In this document: piece after piece, positions 1 through 6,726 of the stretch
Numbering within the stretch: the first letter of the stretch is position 1
Layout of the letters: each line of letters opens with the position of its first letter
Source of the DNA: Paracoccus maritimus
GTDB lineage: Bacteria > Pseudomonadota > Alphaproteobacteria > Rhodobacterales > Rhodobacteraceae
NCBI RefSeq assembly: GCF_025195095.1
Contig: NZ_JANAVZ010000004.1
Location: 62,001 to 126,000, forward strand
DNA length: 64,000 bases
Reading direction: 5' to 3'
Made by a program: the position numbers and the translations under genes
Notes under the pieces: model-generated
The model's database searches: none
Told to the model about the DNA's origin: nothing
Seen by the model: only the letters and a program-made list of their open reading frames with translations

Positions 1-2093
1 CCGGCAAACACGCCGGAGAGCGCATTGGCGATCGGCCCGAGGATGAACCGCCGCGCCGCGAGCTGGGCGAGATCGGCCAGCAGCGAGGTGACCAGGTCGC
101 GGAAGTTCAGCTTGCCGGTCTTCACGAACTGGCCCACCGCGTTCTCGGCCGACTGGAAGGCGCCGACGAGGCTCTGGCCGATATCGCCGCCGATGTCGCG
201 GGCCTTGCTGGAGTAGTCCGACAGCGCCGCAGTGACCGCCTGCCACCCGGTGACGGCGGCCTCGGTCGCGGGCTCCGCCGCAGCGGCGGCAGCTCCGGCC
301 GCTGCGCCTGCACCCGTGGCGGCGCGTCCGGCATCGCCGAGCGCCGTCTCCAGCCGCTCGGCAGCACCCGTGGCCTCGGTCAGCGCATCGGCACTGGCCT
401 CGTCGGTACCGCGCACGGCATCGCGAAGCGCCTGCCAACTTTCAAGCGGCGCGCGAGCCCCTTCGGCCAGATCGCGCGCGGCGCCCCGATAGAGGTTGGC
501 GGACTCGAGCGCCCGGTTTGCCGCCTCGGCCAGGCCGAGATCGGGCGCGGTCAGCGGGTTGTCCTCGAAGGCCCGGTCGAACGCCGCCTGCGCCGCCGTG
601 GTGGCGGCACTGGCCGCGCCCGCGAAGCGGTTCTCGATCTCGCCGAGGTCGAGGTCGGGCACCAGCGAGATGCGCCGCTCCGATCCGAGCGCTTCCAGCC
701 CCTGGTTGATGCCGCCGATGAAGCCGTTGATGCGCGAGACCACCCCGTTCAGCATCGCCTCGACGCCATCGACCAGGCTGTTTGCGGCCTGGAACGCCAG
801 ATCGCCGATGGCGGCGGGCAGCAGGCCCCAGATCGCCTTGATCGCCTCATAGGCGCCCTCAAACGTGTTCGCGGCCGTGTTGCCGAAAGCCACCATGCTC
901 TCGATGGCGCTCTGCATGCCCGACGCGGCGTCCGCCTTCAGGTCGAAGAACATCGCCGTGGCGGCAGCACCGGCCGCAGCAGCGCCCATGCGGATCCGCT
1001 CCCAGACCTCGACGGCGAGGTCCTTCAGGAGCGACATCGCCTCGCCGAAGCCGCCCGCGCCGGACACGAGCCGGGTAAACTGGTAGACGAGCTCGCCCGC
1101 GCCGACGATCAGCGCGCCGATACCGGTGCGGATCAGCGCGCCGCGCAGGACGACCAGCGCCGTGGCAAGACCCCGGACCGAGAGCGCCGCGGCGGCCATG
1201 CCGGCGACCCAGCGTCCCGCGAGGAAGGTGGCGAAGGTGGCAGCGTAGGTCGTCAGGCGGCCGATGTTGTCGAAAAGCCCACGGATCGCGATGCCGAGCG
1301 GCCCCGTGCGGCTGGCGACCGCCGCCATGGCATCCGCGACGGCTTCCAGCGCAGGCGCTGCGGCGACGGCAAGCTGGTTCGAGAGCCCGCGCCAGATCAG
1401 CCCGAGGCGCGAGATCGCGTCGTTCGTCCGCTCGATCTGGTCGGCATCCTGCTCCGAGACCACGACCCCGAAAGCGAGCACGTCCTCGGTCGCCTGGCGC
1501 AGCGTCGCCGTGTCGATCCGGCTCATGGCGATGGAGCCTTCCTCGCCGAAGAGTTGACCTGCGACGGCCGCGCGCTCGGCCGCAGGCACGAAGCTCTCGA
1601 TGGCGGCGTTGATCGCGCCGACGCGCTGGTCCAGCGGCAGCGCGATCAGGTCGGTGGCGGATAGGCCCAGCCGGTCGAGCGCGTCGGCGGCAGGACCGGT
1701 CCCGGCGGCCGCCTGGCTGAGACGGCGCGTCAGATCCTTGGTCGCCTGCTCGATCCCGGACATGGACACGCCCGCAAGCTCTCCCGCACGCTCCAGCGTC
1801 TGGATCGAGGCGACGGTGGTGCCGAGCGACTGCGCGAGCTTGGCCTGCGCATCGACCGTCTGCAGCCCGGAGCGGATCATCGCCACGCCAGCGGCGGCCG
1901 CAGCCGCCACGGCGGCAGCGGCGGCCACGCGCACCCGGCGCGAGAAAGCCGCGAGCCGGGCGTTTGCCGCCTCCATTTCCCGGCTCAGCCGTCCGAAGCC
2001 GCGCGATCCGGCTTCGCCCACACCTTCCAGTTCGGCGCGCACCTGCCGTCCGCCCACGGCCGCGAGGCGGACGGACACTCGCTTTTCAGCCAT
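1..2093 (-). CDS. Phage tail tape measure protein, C-terminus cut by window edge
   Basis: The frame stays open from ATG 2093 to the window edge, about 697 codons. The product sets tail length and is packed inside the tail tube. It opens with a basic segment, then an Ala-rich run near residues 55-70, alternating helical and hydrophobic stretches, and many Ala/Glu/Arg helices. The last visible part (NFRDLVTSLLADLAQLAARR and following) resembles the conserved C-terminal region of lambda gpH-type tape measures. It lies directly downstream of the frameshifting tail chaperone, the usual position, but here separated from it by a vapBC pair on the other strand. Confidence 0.85.
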   Translation of the reverse strand, partial: MAEKRVSVRLAAVGGRQVRAELEGVGEAGSRGFGRLSREMEAANARLAAFSRRVRVAAAAAVAAAAAAGVAMIRSGLQTVDAQAKLAQSLGTTVASIQTLERAGELAGVSMSGIEQATKDLTRRLSQAAAGTGPAADALDRLGLSATDLIALPLDQRVGAINAAIESFVPAAERAAVAGQLFGEEGSIAMSRIDTATLRQATEDVLAFGVVVSEQDADQIERTNDAISRLGLIWRGLSNQLAVAAAPALEAVADAMAAVASRTGPLGIAIRGLFDNIGRLTTYAATFATFLAGRWVAGMAAAALSVRGLATALVVLRGALIRTGIGALIVGAGELVYQFTRLVSGAGGFGEAMSLLKDLAVEVWERIRMGAAAAGAAATAMFFDLKADAASGMQSAIESMVAFGNTAANTFEGAYEAIKAIWGLLPAAIGDLAFQAANSLVDGVEAMLNGVVSRINGFIGGINQGLEALGSERRISLVPDLDLGEIENRFAGAASAATTAAQAAFDRAFEDNPLTAPDLGLAEAANRALESANLYRGAARDLAEGARAPLESWQALRDAVRGTDEASADALTEATGAAERLETALGDAGRAATGAGAAAGAAAAAAEPATEAAVTGWQAVTAALSDYSSKARDIGGDIGQSLVGAFQSAENAVGQFVKTGKLNFRDLVTSLLADLAQLAARRFILGPIANALSGVFA

Positions 2094-2157
2094 CGGTCAG
2101 AGTCCTTGCTTTCGCCGCATCGGCGTCTTACGTTTCCGCCATCGATCAAGTGAGGGT

Positions 2158-2376
2158 ATGACCATGGCCGAGACCGCGACCCTGTCCTCGAAGTTCCAGA
2201 TCTCGATCCCTAAGGCGATCCGCGCAGCGCAGCACTGGGAGGCCGGGCTGACCTTTGCCTTCATCCCGAAAGGCACGGGCGTCCTGCTGGTCCCGGTGCC
2301 CAAGCGGGAGGCGCTGAAGGGGCTCGCGCGCGGCGCGTCCGCCACCGATTATCGCGACCGGACGGATCGGTTCTGA
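2158..2376 (+). CDS. vapB: VapB-like antitoxin, AbrB/SpoVT fold
   Basis: This 72-residue protein (or 70 from the second ATG at 2164) carries a swapped-hairpin AbrB/SpoVT DNA-binding motif: the stretch SSKFQISIPKAIR near residues 10-22 is the typical signature. The C-terminal half should wrap the PIN toxin. Its stop overlaps the toxin start as TGATG, indicating translational coupling. Family knowledge: such antitoxins repress their own promoter together with the toxin, so an operator is expected in the short gap 2094-2157. It stands against the direction of the tail genes on both sides and so must have its own promoter. Confidence 0.85.
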   Translation: MTMAETATLSSKFQISIPKAIRAAQHWEAGLTFAFIPKGTGVLLVPVPKREALKGLARGASATDYRDRTDRF

Positions 2377-2756
2377 TGATCCTCGTCGACACGTCGGCGT
2401 GGATCGAGTGGCTCATCGGCTCGCCGACCGGCGAGAAGCTGTCCGAACATCTGCCCGAACAGGCCGAGTGGCTCGTACCGACCATGGTCCAGCTCGAGCT
2501 GGCGAAATGGCTGACACGCGAGGTCGGCGAGGACAAAGCCGATCAGGTCATCGCCTTCACGCAGGTCTGCCATGTGGTGCCGCTCGACACCGAGATCGCG
2601 CTGGCGGCGGCGGAGGCGTGCCGGGAGCACAAGCTCGCGACTGCCGACGCAATCATCTTCGCAACCGCCCGCGCACAGGGCGCGACGCTCCTGACCTGCG
2701 ACGCGCATTTCGAGGGACTGCCCGGCGTCACGCTGATCGAGAAGATCAAGGCCTGA
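2376..2756 (+). CDS. vapC: VapC-like PIN-domain toxin ribonuclease
   Basis: The 126-residue product has the compact PIN-domain layout: an acidic residue in MILVDTSAWIEW (Asp5), a second in the QLELAKW helix (Glu near 43), a third in TADAIIFATA (near 91) and the terminal CDAHFEGL segment. These acidic residues bind the metal for RNA cleavage in VapC toxins. The start codon overlaps the antitoxin stop by one base. Its last 11 bases overlap, tail to tail, the end of the frameshifted tail chaperone reading frame. The cellular RNA target cannot be read from sequence. A role in prophage maintenance or exclusion of other phages is inference. Confidence 0.88.
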   Translation: MILVDTSAWIEWLIGSPTGEKLSEHLPEQAEWLVPTMVQLELAKWLTREVGEDKADQVIAFTQVCHVVPLDTEIALAAAEACREHKLATADAIIFATARAQGATLLTCDAHFEGLPGVTLIEKIKA

Positions 2757-3099
2757 CCCCCGGGCCACCATTCGCGCTCAGCTCCTCGTTCAGCTTCCGG
2801 ACCATCACCGCTTCGATGACGGGCAGCAGTTCGGCCATGGCCAGTGGCGAGACCCCGAGCGCGTCACCGAGCGCCAGCGCCGCTGACATGTCCCAGCCGA
2901 TCACCGCGCCGGGCAGCACACGAAGTTGGCCGCCGAGACGGCCGACCAGGTCCCAGACCTGCCAACCCTCCGGCGTTTCCGGACGGTTCAGCCGCGCCGG
3001 GCAGTCCGGGCAGGCTTGCGCGCTGGCTCCGCAGGGTTCGCAACCCTCGCAGTAGCGGTCGCCCCCGCCGAAGGACCATTCGGCGAGAGCGCGGAGGCG
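2746..3099 (-). CDS. Minus-1 frame extension of tail assembly chaperone (gpGT-like)
   Basis: This frame has no evident start of its own and continues in the -1 frame from the slippery sequence in the chaperone gene. It adds 117 residues to the first 115, giving a product of about 232 residues. It encodes a cysteine-rich segment (CEGCEPC, then CPDCP) that looks like a small zinc-binding knuckle, followed by a helical domain ending near KLNEELSANGG. Lambda gpG/gpGT is the model: both forms are needed to load the tape measure before tube assembly. Annotation pipelines would usually call this a separate small gene or miss it. Expression by frameshift is inferred from the site. Confidence 0.75.
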   Translation of the reverse strand, partial: RLRALAEWSFGGGDRYCEGCEPCGASAQACPDCPARLNRPETPEGWQVWDLVGRLGGQLRVLPGAVIGWDMSAALALGDALGVSPLAMAELLPVIEAVMVRKLNEELSANGGPGVRP

Positions 3100-3443
3100 T
3101 TTTTTTCCTGCTCCAGCAGCAGACCCTTCGAGACGTAGGTCAGCTGGAATGCCTCGAAGATCGGCCAGACGTCGAGCAGGGCGTCGATGGAATCGGGGCT
3201 GGGATCGATCGGCTTCCCGTCGGCGTCGCCTATGCCCTCCCAGGCGAGCACGGCCCGCCGCGCCAGTGCTTTCGCGAAAGCCACGGCGCGTTCCTCGTCC
3301 GAGGCCTCATCGGGCACAGCCTCGACGGCGGGATCACTGCGGGTCGCCACCATCAGCGCGGTGGTCAGCGGGCGGAGCTGCACCCGGACGCCGGGCGCAA
3401 GGTCATGCCATCGCGGCGCGTTGGTCAGGTCGAGCGTCAGCAT
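2988..3443 (-). CDS. Phage tail assembly chaperone, zero-frame product (gpG-like)
   Basis: ATG 3443 overlaps the tail tube stop as TGATG, giving a 151-residue protein. The N-terminal part (LTLDLTNAPRWHDLAPGVRVQLRPL) forms a beta-rich start followed by helices around DEERAVAFAKALARRAVL. The region after the slippery codons Lys-Asn (residues 114-115) is Ala/Pro-rich and looks disordered. Position between tail tube and tape measure, small size and the frameshift site together identify it as the tail assembly chaperone. A longer start at GTG or ATG 3482 is possible but would overlap the tail tube gene by 40 bases and lacks the coupling. Confidence 0.8.
   Translation of the reverse strand: MLTLDLTNAPRWHDLAPGVRVQLRPLTTALMVATRSDPAVEAVPDEASDEERAVAFAKALARRAVLAWEGIGDADGKPIDPSPDSIDALLDVWPIFEAFQLTYVSKGLLLEQEKNASALSPNGPSAGATATARVANPAEPARKPARTARRG
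3066..3105 (-). promoter_or_regulatory. Programmed -1 ribosomal frameshift site (A AAA AAC) with downstream stem
   Basis: On the minus strand the heptamer A AAA AAC occupies 3105-3099, in exact zero-frame phase (GAA AAA AAC). After a 13-base spacer a 7-bp stem (CGCCGAA with TTCGGCG, 6-base loop) lies at 3085-3066. The -1 frame is then open for 117 codons to TGA 2748-2746. This is the arrangement known for lambda G/GT and many siphovirus tail chaperones. The spacer is longer than the usual 5-9 bases, so the stem may matter less than the heptamer. Confidence 0.8.
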
Positions 3444-4384
3444 CAATAGGTCTCCACATCGTTCACGAGGGTGGCGGTGCACATCCGGCCGACGACGCTG
3501 TCGCGGGCGGCCTGCCAGTCGAAGGTGGCCTGGACGCCCTGCGGCCCGGAGATCTCGATGCGCGGGCGCGGCAGGTAGACGGCGTGCACCGTGAAGGTGA
3601 AGCTCTCGCCCGAGGGCAGGACATAGGCGAATTCCATCTCGCAGGCCTCGCCGTTGATCGCCTGCGTCACCAGCGTCTGGTCGGCGAAGCGCACCTCGAT
3701 CCGGCCGGTGAGCGCGGCGATGGACGGGTCCGCCCCGTCGATGCGCCCGTCCGAGCGGATGGTCTCGATCCGGTCGAGGTTGTTGGCATAGGTGATCTCC
3801 GCGGAGACCACGTTCCCGAGCGCCGTGCCGTTGCGCGTGATCGACCCGTTGAAATGCCCGAAGCGCTTCAGCTCGAGCGCCGCCGGTGTTCCGGCGCCGG
3901 TGGTCGTGCCCACCGTCTCGCCCTGCGCCACCAACCGCGCAGTGGCGGTCAGCAGGCCCGAGCGCTGCATCTGCCAGGTGATCTGGTCGAGCACGCAGCC
4001 GGAATACATCGCGTAGCGCGGCACCTCCGGCATGCCGGTCTCGATCGACATCGAGGGAAGCGTCCAGGACCCGGACTGGAACTCGTGGCTGTACGGCGCC
4101 TCCGCGCCCGTGGTCGTCGGCGCGCCGAAGGCCGCCTTCAGCCAGAAGCCGAAGGCCTCGGCGTCGAGCGGCACCACGACATCGCCATCGGCGGTCACCG
4201 CATCCTTGATCGGCGTCAACGGATCGCGGCCATAGCCCAGCAGTTCGGAGTTCAGCAGCGGCTGCTCTGCCCCCAGCGAGGTGCTGGCGAAGGGCATGCG
4301 GGTGAAGCCGCTCGCGGGCGGCGTTCCATAGGTCGTCTCGAACGCAAGCGCCATCAGCGCCCGCGCCCCCTGGGCTCGTGCCAT
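3443..4384 (-). CDS. Phage tail tube (major tail) protein
   Basis: The 313-residue protein has the look of a long-tailed-phage tube subunit: a beta-rich body with many Gly/Thr turns, the segment SWTLPSMSIETG near residues 110-120, and a repeated beta-sandwich layout through the C-terminus. It fits the phage tail tube family of about 300 residues seen in alphaproteobacterial siphoviruses. It polymerises into the hollow tube through which DNA passes. Its stop is coupled (TGATG) to the tail chaperone start, and it follows the tail terminator gene, the standard order. Confidence 0.82.
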   Translation of the reverse strand: MARAQGARALMALAFETTYGTPPASGFTRMPFASTSLGAEQPLLNSELLGYGRDPLTPIKDAVTADGDVVVPLDAEAFGFWLKAAFGAPTTTGAEAPYSHEFQSGSWTLPSMSIETGMPEVPRYAMYSGCVLDQITWQMQRSGLLTATARLVAQGETVGTTTGAGTPAALELKRFGHFNGSITRNGTALGNVVSAEITYANNLDRIETIRSDGRIDGADPSIAALTGRIEVRFADQTLVTQAINGEACEMEFAYVLPSGESFTFTVHAVYLPRPRIEISGPQGVQATFDWQAARDSVVGRMCTATLVNDVETY

Positions 4385-4408
4385 GTTCGTCTCCTATCGT
4401 GAGAGAAG

Positions 4409-4828
4409 TCAGCCGAGCGGGTCGGCCGTTGAATAGTGCAGAACCACCGGGATCACGGCCGCCTTCAGGGTGGCCGCGCCCTCGACAGGCAGATCGACGG
4501 GCTGCGGCGCCTCGGCCTCCACCCAGTCGCAGAGCCCGCCCATCGTGCGGTCCGCGGCGAGTACTGCGCCGATGTTGGCGGTCAGCGTGTCAAAGACGGC
4601 GTTACGGTCGGCGCCCTGAACGACCGCCTCGATCTCGGCCCGGTGCTGGTAGTGATAGCGTAGTGGCGACAACGTCACTTCGGGCTCCCCGGGCTCGCCG
4701 TCGCGCAGGATCAGCAGGCCCTCGGCTGGCACGCGCTCGGGCAGCATATCGCCGCGCAGGGCGGTGGCAGGCAGCGCCGAGAGCCGCTCGTGCAGCGCGG
4801 CGAGGATGGTTTCGCGGGGGGTGGGCAT
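4409..4828 (-). CDS. Tail terminator / minor tail protein (gpU-like)
   Basis: The 139-residue product begins with an amphipathic helix (RETILAALHERLSAL), then a beta-strand core with LHYSTADPLG at the end. Small alpha/beta proteins of this size directly upstream of the tube gene are normally tail terminators that cap the tube and join it to the head. Homologues in related prophages are sometimes mislabelled acyl-CoA transferase; nothing in this sequence supports an enzyme. Assigned mainly by position and size, so the exact role is moderately certain. Confidence 0.6.
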   Translation of the reverse strand: MPTPRETILAALHERLSALPATALRGDMLPERVPAEGLLILRDGEPGEPEVTLSPLRYHYQHRAEIEAVVQGADRNAVFDTLTANIGAVLAADRTMGGLCDWVEAEAPQPVDLPVEGAATLKAAVIPVVLHYSTADPLG

Positions 4829-4935
4829 TTCCTGTCCTCATTCAGGCCAAGACGGCAATAAGTCTGAGTTTCTTTTCCATCAGCGAGTTCCGCTGCTAGT
4901 CTTGTTCAGACGCTTCCCGAATCTGGAGCCTAATC

Positions 4936-5313
4936 ATGTATTTCCTTGCCCGATCCGCGACCCGTGTTTTCGCACTGTGCTTGGGAGCGATGCCTCTCGC
5001 AGTTCTAGCCGCCCCCCCTGAATGGCTACCGGCTGGCATCACACTGCCAGAGCCGCACGCCGTGCTGATGGACCAGAAGATCGGCTCGAATACCCATCTA
5101 CTCCAGATTGTTGTCGAGACGGACCCGACGCCCATGTTCGCTGATTGGCAATCAGCGCTTGTGGCCGCCGGCCATGATGTCAACGACAGCATGATGTTCG
5201 ACGGTCGGCTGCTTTTTTCGAGCTCCGAGGTAGAATCCGGCCAGATTGCCGTTCAATCGTTGGATGAGGCAGAGTTCATGATCCAGATCGACATGACCAT
5301 GGTACCTGACTGA
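4936..5313 (+). CDS. Small secreted protein of unknown function (phage moron)
   Basis: The 125-residue product starts with a typical Sec signal peptide: basic start (LARSATR), a hydrophobic run (VFALCLGAMPLAVLA) and an Ala-x-Ala-type cleavage site near residue 26. The mature part of about 100 residues is acidic and contains one DWQSALVAAGHDVND helix. It is not a family I recognise. It lies on the opposite strand from all surrounding tail genes, has visibly lower GC than they do, and is flanked by its own non-coding spacers (4829-4935 and 5314-5363). This is the pattern of a moron expressed in the lysogen to change the host envelope. Confidence 0.65.
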   Translation: MYFLARSATRVFALCLGAMPLAVLAAPPEWLPAGITLPEPHAVLMDQKIGSNTHLLQIVVETDPTPMFADWQSALVAAGHDVNDSMMFDGRLLFSSSEVESGQIAVQSLDEAEFMIQIDMTMVPD

Positions 5314-5363
5314 ACAATGGCTGGATGCCAGTTGATCAGGTGATCCTCATCCGGATCTGTTGG

Positions 5364-6005
5364 TCAGCCAAGCCGCTTATCTACCCACTTCTCCACGATC
5401 AGCCCCGGCACACTGTCCAACGCCCGGTCCGCATCCCGTGCGAGATCCAGCCGCTTCGGCAACTTGACCTGCGGCACCAGCAGGAAGATCGGCGCGGTGA
5501 CCTTTCCGCGCCCGGTCTTCGAGCGCGACACCACCGCCTGACCCTTCGTGTTCAGCCGTCCCTCCGCCACCAGCAGGCTTGGACCCGTCCGTCGATAGAC
5601 GAACCGCAGGCGCAGCCCGCGTCGTCGTTCCCATTCGCCGGGGGTGATGCGGCCGCCGCGCAGGGATTTGCCTGCGGCGGGCAGCGGGATCGCCAGCCAG
5701 AACCCGTTTTTCGAGCGGATCAGCGGGCCGGTGTCATGCGAGCCGACGATGACGGGGGCCTTGGACCAGACCAGCGCCGCCGCGTCCATGCTCTCGCCTG
5801 ATCTCGGGAAGTTCTGGCTCCGGATCGAGTTGGCCAGCCGCGGGCCGAGCCCCGCGCCGGTGATCTGCAACCGCCACGCCGTCTTCAGCCCGGTCCCGGC
5901 CTCGCGCATGGCGGCCGTCACCGCACGTTCGCCCGCCGCGACCTCGGCCGCCATCATCGCGACGATGTCGGGATCGATGTCGAGCTTCAGTTTCATTGCG
6001 GTCAT
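5364..6005 (-). CDS. DUF6441-type phage protein
   Basis: The 213-residue protein starts with a helical section (VAMMAAEVAAGERAVTAAMREAGTGLKTAW) followed by a basic, beta-rich domain with the motif WLAIPLPAAGKSLRGG. This matches my recollection of the DUF6441 family found between connector and tail genes of alphaproteobacterial prophages. It occupies the slot of an HK97 gp10-like or minor tail component, so a role at the head-tail interface is likely. The start is coupled to the upstream gene by an ATGA overlap. Confidence 0.6.
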   Translation of the reverse strand: MTAMKLKLDIDPDIVAMMAAEVAAGERAVTAAMREAGTGLKTAWRLQITGAGLGPRLANSIRSQNFPRSGESMDAAALVWSKAPVIVGSHDTGPLIRSKNGFWLAIPLPAAGKSLRGGRITPGEWERRRGLRLRFVYRRTGPSLLVAEGRLNTKGQAVVSRSKTGRGKVTAPIFLLVPQVKLPKRLDLARDADRALDSVPGLIVEKWVDKRLG

Positions 6006-6313
6006 GCCGGGCGCAGATCGACGGTCCAGACCAGCCGCTCGCGGTCGCGGACCGGCTCGCCCTGGATGAGGAAGGCCTCGCCATCGATCTCGATGCGGTC
6101 GCCGGGGCGCGGGTTCGCCACCTCGGCCACGCGCAGGTCGATCCGGGTGGTCTCCGACCAGAGCCGCGCATCGCCGAAGTCGGTGACCGTGTCAGCGCGC
6201 CGGGCGACGACGCGCACCAGCACGGGCGCGCCGCCGTCGGCGATGTAGACCGCGTCCCAACCGATGTTGGGATCGGCGAAGAGCGCACCCACGGCGGCGG
6301 CGAAGGCGCTCAT
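6002..6313 (-). CDS. Phage head-tail joining protein
   Basis: ATG 6313 gives 103 residues and overlaps the DUF2190 stop as TGATG. The sequence is rich in short beta strands (WDAVYIADGGAPVLVRVVARR, then GDRIEIDGEAFLIQGEPVRD), the layout of the small head-tail joining or stopper proteins (gpFII type). It lies directly after the capsid and decoration genes. Longer upstream starts would run through the DUF2190 gene and are unlikely. Confidence 0.65.
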   Translation of the reverse strand: MSAFAAAVGALFADPNIGWDAVYIADGGAPVLVRVVARRADTVTDFGDARLWSETTRIDLRVAEVANPRPGDRIEIDGEAFLIQGEPVRDRERLVWTVDLRPA

Positions 6314-6648
6314 CAGAACGTCGCGTTCAGGCGCACCCGGCCGATAGTGTCGCCCGCGCCGCTCGCCACCGCCTCGACGGCCACGCCGATCAGGGTGTTG
6401 TCGGTCGCGACCGTGGTGCAGCGCTTGTTGGTGTCGTCCCAATAGACCTTGGCGCCGACGGTCCAGGCCTGCGAGCCGACCTTGGTGATGTCGAAGACGC
6501 CGACGAGTGCGGTCTCGACGGGCTCGCCGAGGGCGGCCGCGCCAGCGGCGACGCCGAATATGGAGGCGACGAGCAGGCCATCGCCGGAGGCGACGGCATA
6601 GGGCGCGGTCAGGGTGATGGTGTTGCCGGGCTGGACGTAGTTTTTCAT
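6313..6648 (-). CDS. DUF2190 family capsid-associated protein
   Basis: The 111-residue protein is a beta-barrel type sequence (NTITLTAPYAVASGDGLLVASIFGVA, WTVGAKVYWDDTNKRCTT, and a final AGDTIGRVRLNATF). This matches the DUF2190 family, small proteins encoded beside the major capsid gene and thought to decorate or cement the capsid. It lies 78 bases after the capsid gene and overlaps the start of the joining protein by one base. Confidence 0.8.
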   Translation of the reverse strand: MKNYVQPGNTITLTAPYAVASGDGLLVASIFGVAAGAAALGEPVETALVGVFDITKVGSQAWTVGAKVYWDDTNKRCTTVATDNTLIGVAVEAVASGAGDTIGRVRLNATF

Positions 6649-6726
6649 GGGGGTGATCCTCGTGGAAAGACGAAGGGCGGCCCTTGAGGACCGCCCGTGT
6701 GTCAGGGTTCAGCATGGGGTGCGGGG

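Noticed and set aside
3099..3106. Seven-A run as a possible sequencing error or true gene break
   Set aside because: The heptamer is in the correct phase, a stem follows, and the gene is in the position where such frameshifting is normal, so programmed shifting is the better explanation.
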